Positions 5,674 to 6,342 of a stretch of 6,342 nucleotides of DNA are shown in pieces. The notes under the pieces are model-generated. The model was given only the letters and a program-made list of their open reading frames with translations. It made no database searches and had not been told where the DNA came from. This DNA comes from an uncultured Clostridia bacterium (GTDB lineage Bacteria; Bacillota; Clostridia; Oscillospirales; Acutalibacteraceae). The position numbers and the translations under genes were made by a program. The first letter of the stretch is position 1; each line of letters begins with the position of its first letter. The stretch is taken from the NCBI GenBank assembly GCA_946405475.1, contig CAMJHI010000143.1:1-6342 (forward strand), in the 5' to 3' direction.

Positions 5674-6342
5674 TTATTGACTCAGTCCGGCCTGCCGTTT
5701 GGCAGCCGCCACCGTGTTCTTCATCAGCATGGCGACCGTCATCAGGCCGACGCCGCCGGGCACCGGGGTCAGGTAAGCTGCCTTTTCCTTCACAGCTTCA
5801 TAATCCACGTCGCCGCAGAGCTTGTTGTTTTCATCGCGGTTCATGCCGACGTCGATCACCACGGCGCCGGGCTTCACCATATCGGCCGTCACGAACTTCG
5901 GCTTGCCGACGGAAGAAACCAGAATATCCGCCTGAGAGGTCAGGCTCACCAGATCAACGGTTTTGGAATGGCAGACCGTGACCGTGCCGTTTGCCGCCAT
6001 CAGAAGCATGGCCATGGGCTTGCCGACGATGTTGCTGCGCCCGATCACGACGCAGCGCTTGCCGCACACGTCAATGCCTTCATAAGCGAGCATTTCCATA
6101 ATGCCGGCCGGTGTGCAGGGCAGCAAAACCGGGTCGCCGATCATCATATGGCCGACGTTGACCGGATGAAAAGCATCCACGTCTTTTTCGGGTTCAATGG
6201 CGTTGAGAACCGTTTTTTCGTCGATTGTTCCGGGTAACGGAAGCTGACACAGAATGCCGTTGACCGTTTTGTCGGCGTTCAGCTTCTTGATCAGCGCGAG
6301 CAGGTCTTCCTGCGTGGTTTCGGCCGGCAGCGCGTATTCGAG
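5674..6342 (-). CDS. folD: Bifunctional methylenetetrahydrofolate dehydrogenase / methenyltetrahydrofolate cyclohydrolase (FolD), N-terminus beyond the right edge
   Basis: The last 222 residues of FolD, a cytoplasmic enzyme that oxidises 5,10-methylene-THF with NAD(P)+ and hydrolyses the product to 10-formyl-THF, supplying one-carbon units for purines and formyl-Met. The frame stays open to the window edge, so the start and the catalytic Tyr/Lys region are outside. Visible landmarks in order: VNGILCQLPLPGTIDE, then PEKDVDAFHPVNVGHMMIG, LPCTPAGIMEML, the nucleotide-binding VVIGRSNIVGKPMAML, SSVGKPKFVTADMVKPGAVV and PVPGGVGLMTVAMLMKNT. The internal GTG at 6180 is not the real start. One oddity: the near-invariant PGGVGPMT signature reads PGGVGLMT, with Leu coded at 5745-5743. 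The gene lies 17 bases upstream of the NAGLU-like gene on the same strand, so the two are probably co-transcribed. Confidence 0.97.
   Translation of the reverse strand, partial: LEYALPAETTQEDLLALIKKLNADKTVNGILCQLPLPGTIDEKTVLNAIEPEKDVDAFHPVNVGHMMIGDPVLLPCTPAGIMEMLAYEGIDVCGKRCVVIGRSNIVGKPMAMLLMAANGTVTVCHSKTVDLVSLTSQADILVSSVGKPKFVTADMVKPGAVVIDVGMNRDENNKLCGDVDYEAVKEKAAYLTPVPGGVGLMTVAMLMKNTVAAAKRQAGLSQ

Noticed and set aside
3917..5680. A 587-codon open frame on the plus strand, antisense to the NAGLU-like gene.
   Set aside because: It is in exact codon register with the minus-strand gene, so its stops would need TTA, CTA or TCA codons in that gene, which GC-leaning codon choice avoids. The translation is rich in Arg, His, Gln and Val with no domain, and the minus strand has clear family motifs.
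5677..6237. A 186-codon plus-strand open frame opposite folD.
   Set aside because: Antisense shadow; folD on the minus strand is unmistakable across the same bases.
1..6342. Mobile elements, CRISPR arrays, tRNA or rRNA genes, phage or defence systems.
   Set aside because: No direct-repeat/spacer pattern, transposase, integrase, RNA-gene signature or defence domain was visible; almost all bases are accounted for by four genes and two short intergenic regions.

Overview
The window looks like a piece of a medium-to-high-GC endospore-forming Firmicute, probably a clostridium (Oscillospirales/Ruminococcaceae-like by feel; this is inference, no search was run). The evidence is a partial spoIIIAA sporulation gene, Gram-positive style AAGGA ribosome binding sites, a YfhO-type envelope protein, and A/T-rich intergenic DNA around GC-richer genes.

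Layout, left to right: (1) the N-terminal 132 codons of spoIIIAA on the minus strand, running off the left edge; (2) a 154-bp divergent control region (398-551) with a sigma-E-like promoter candidate facing spoIIIAA and a sigma-A-like candidate facing the next gene; (3) a 991-codon YfhO-family polytopic membrane protein on the plus strand, with a large extracytoplasmic domain and an unusual acidic P/E/T-rich C-terminal tail; (4) a strong, nearly symmetrical hairpin between two convergent genes that should terminate transcription from both sides; (5) a 689-codon protein on the minus strand with the alpha-N-acetylglucosaminidase (NAGLU, GH89) fold; (6) folD on the minus strand, 17 bp upstream of the NAGLU-like gene, with its N-terminus beyond the right edge.

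folD and the NAGLU-like gene are very likely one transcription unit, ending at the shared hairpin. The yfhO-like gene appears to be a single-gene unit. spoIIIAA should lead the mother-cell spoIIIA operon continuing to the left.

The most interesting item is the NAGLU-like protein. Its scaffold motifs are well kept, but by motif alignment to human NAGLU both catalytic glutamates are replaced (Ala275 and Asp386) and several surrounding active-site motifs are altered. It also lacks a signal peptide. It may be a cytoplasmic pseudoenzyme or a subfamily with different chemistry. The rest of the window is ordinary chromosomal housekeeping and sporulation content; no mobile element, CRISPR array, tRNA or rRNA was seen.
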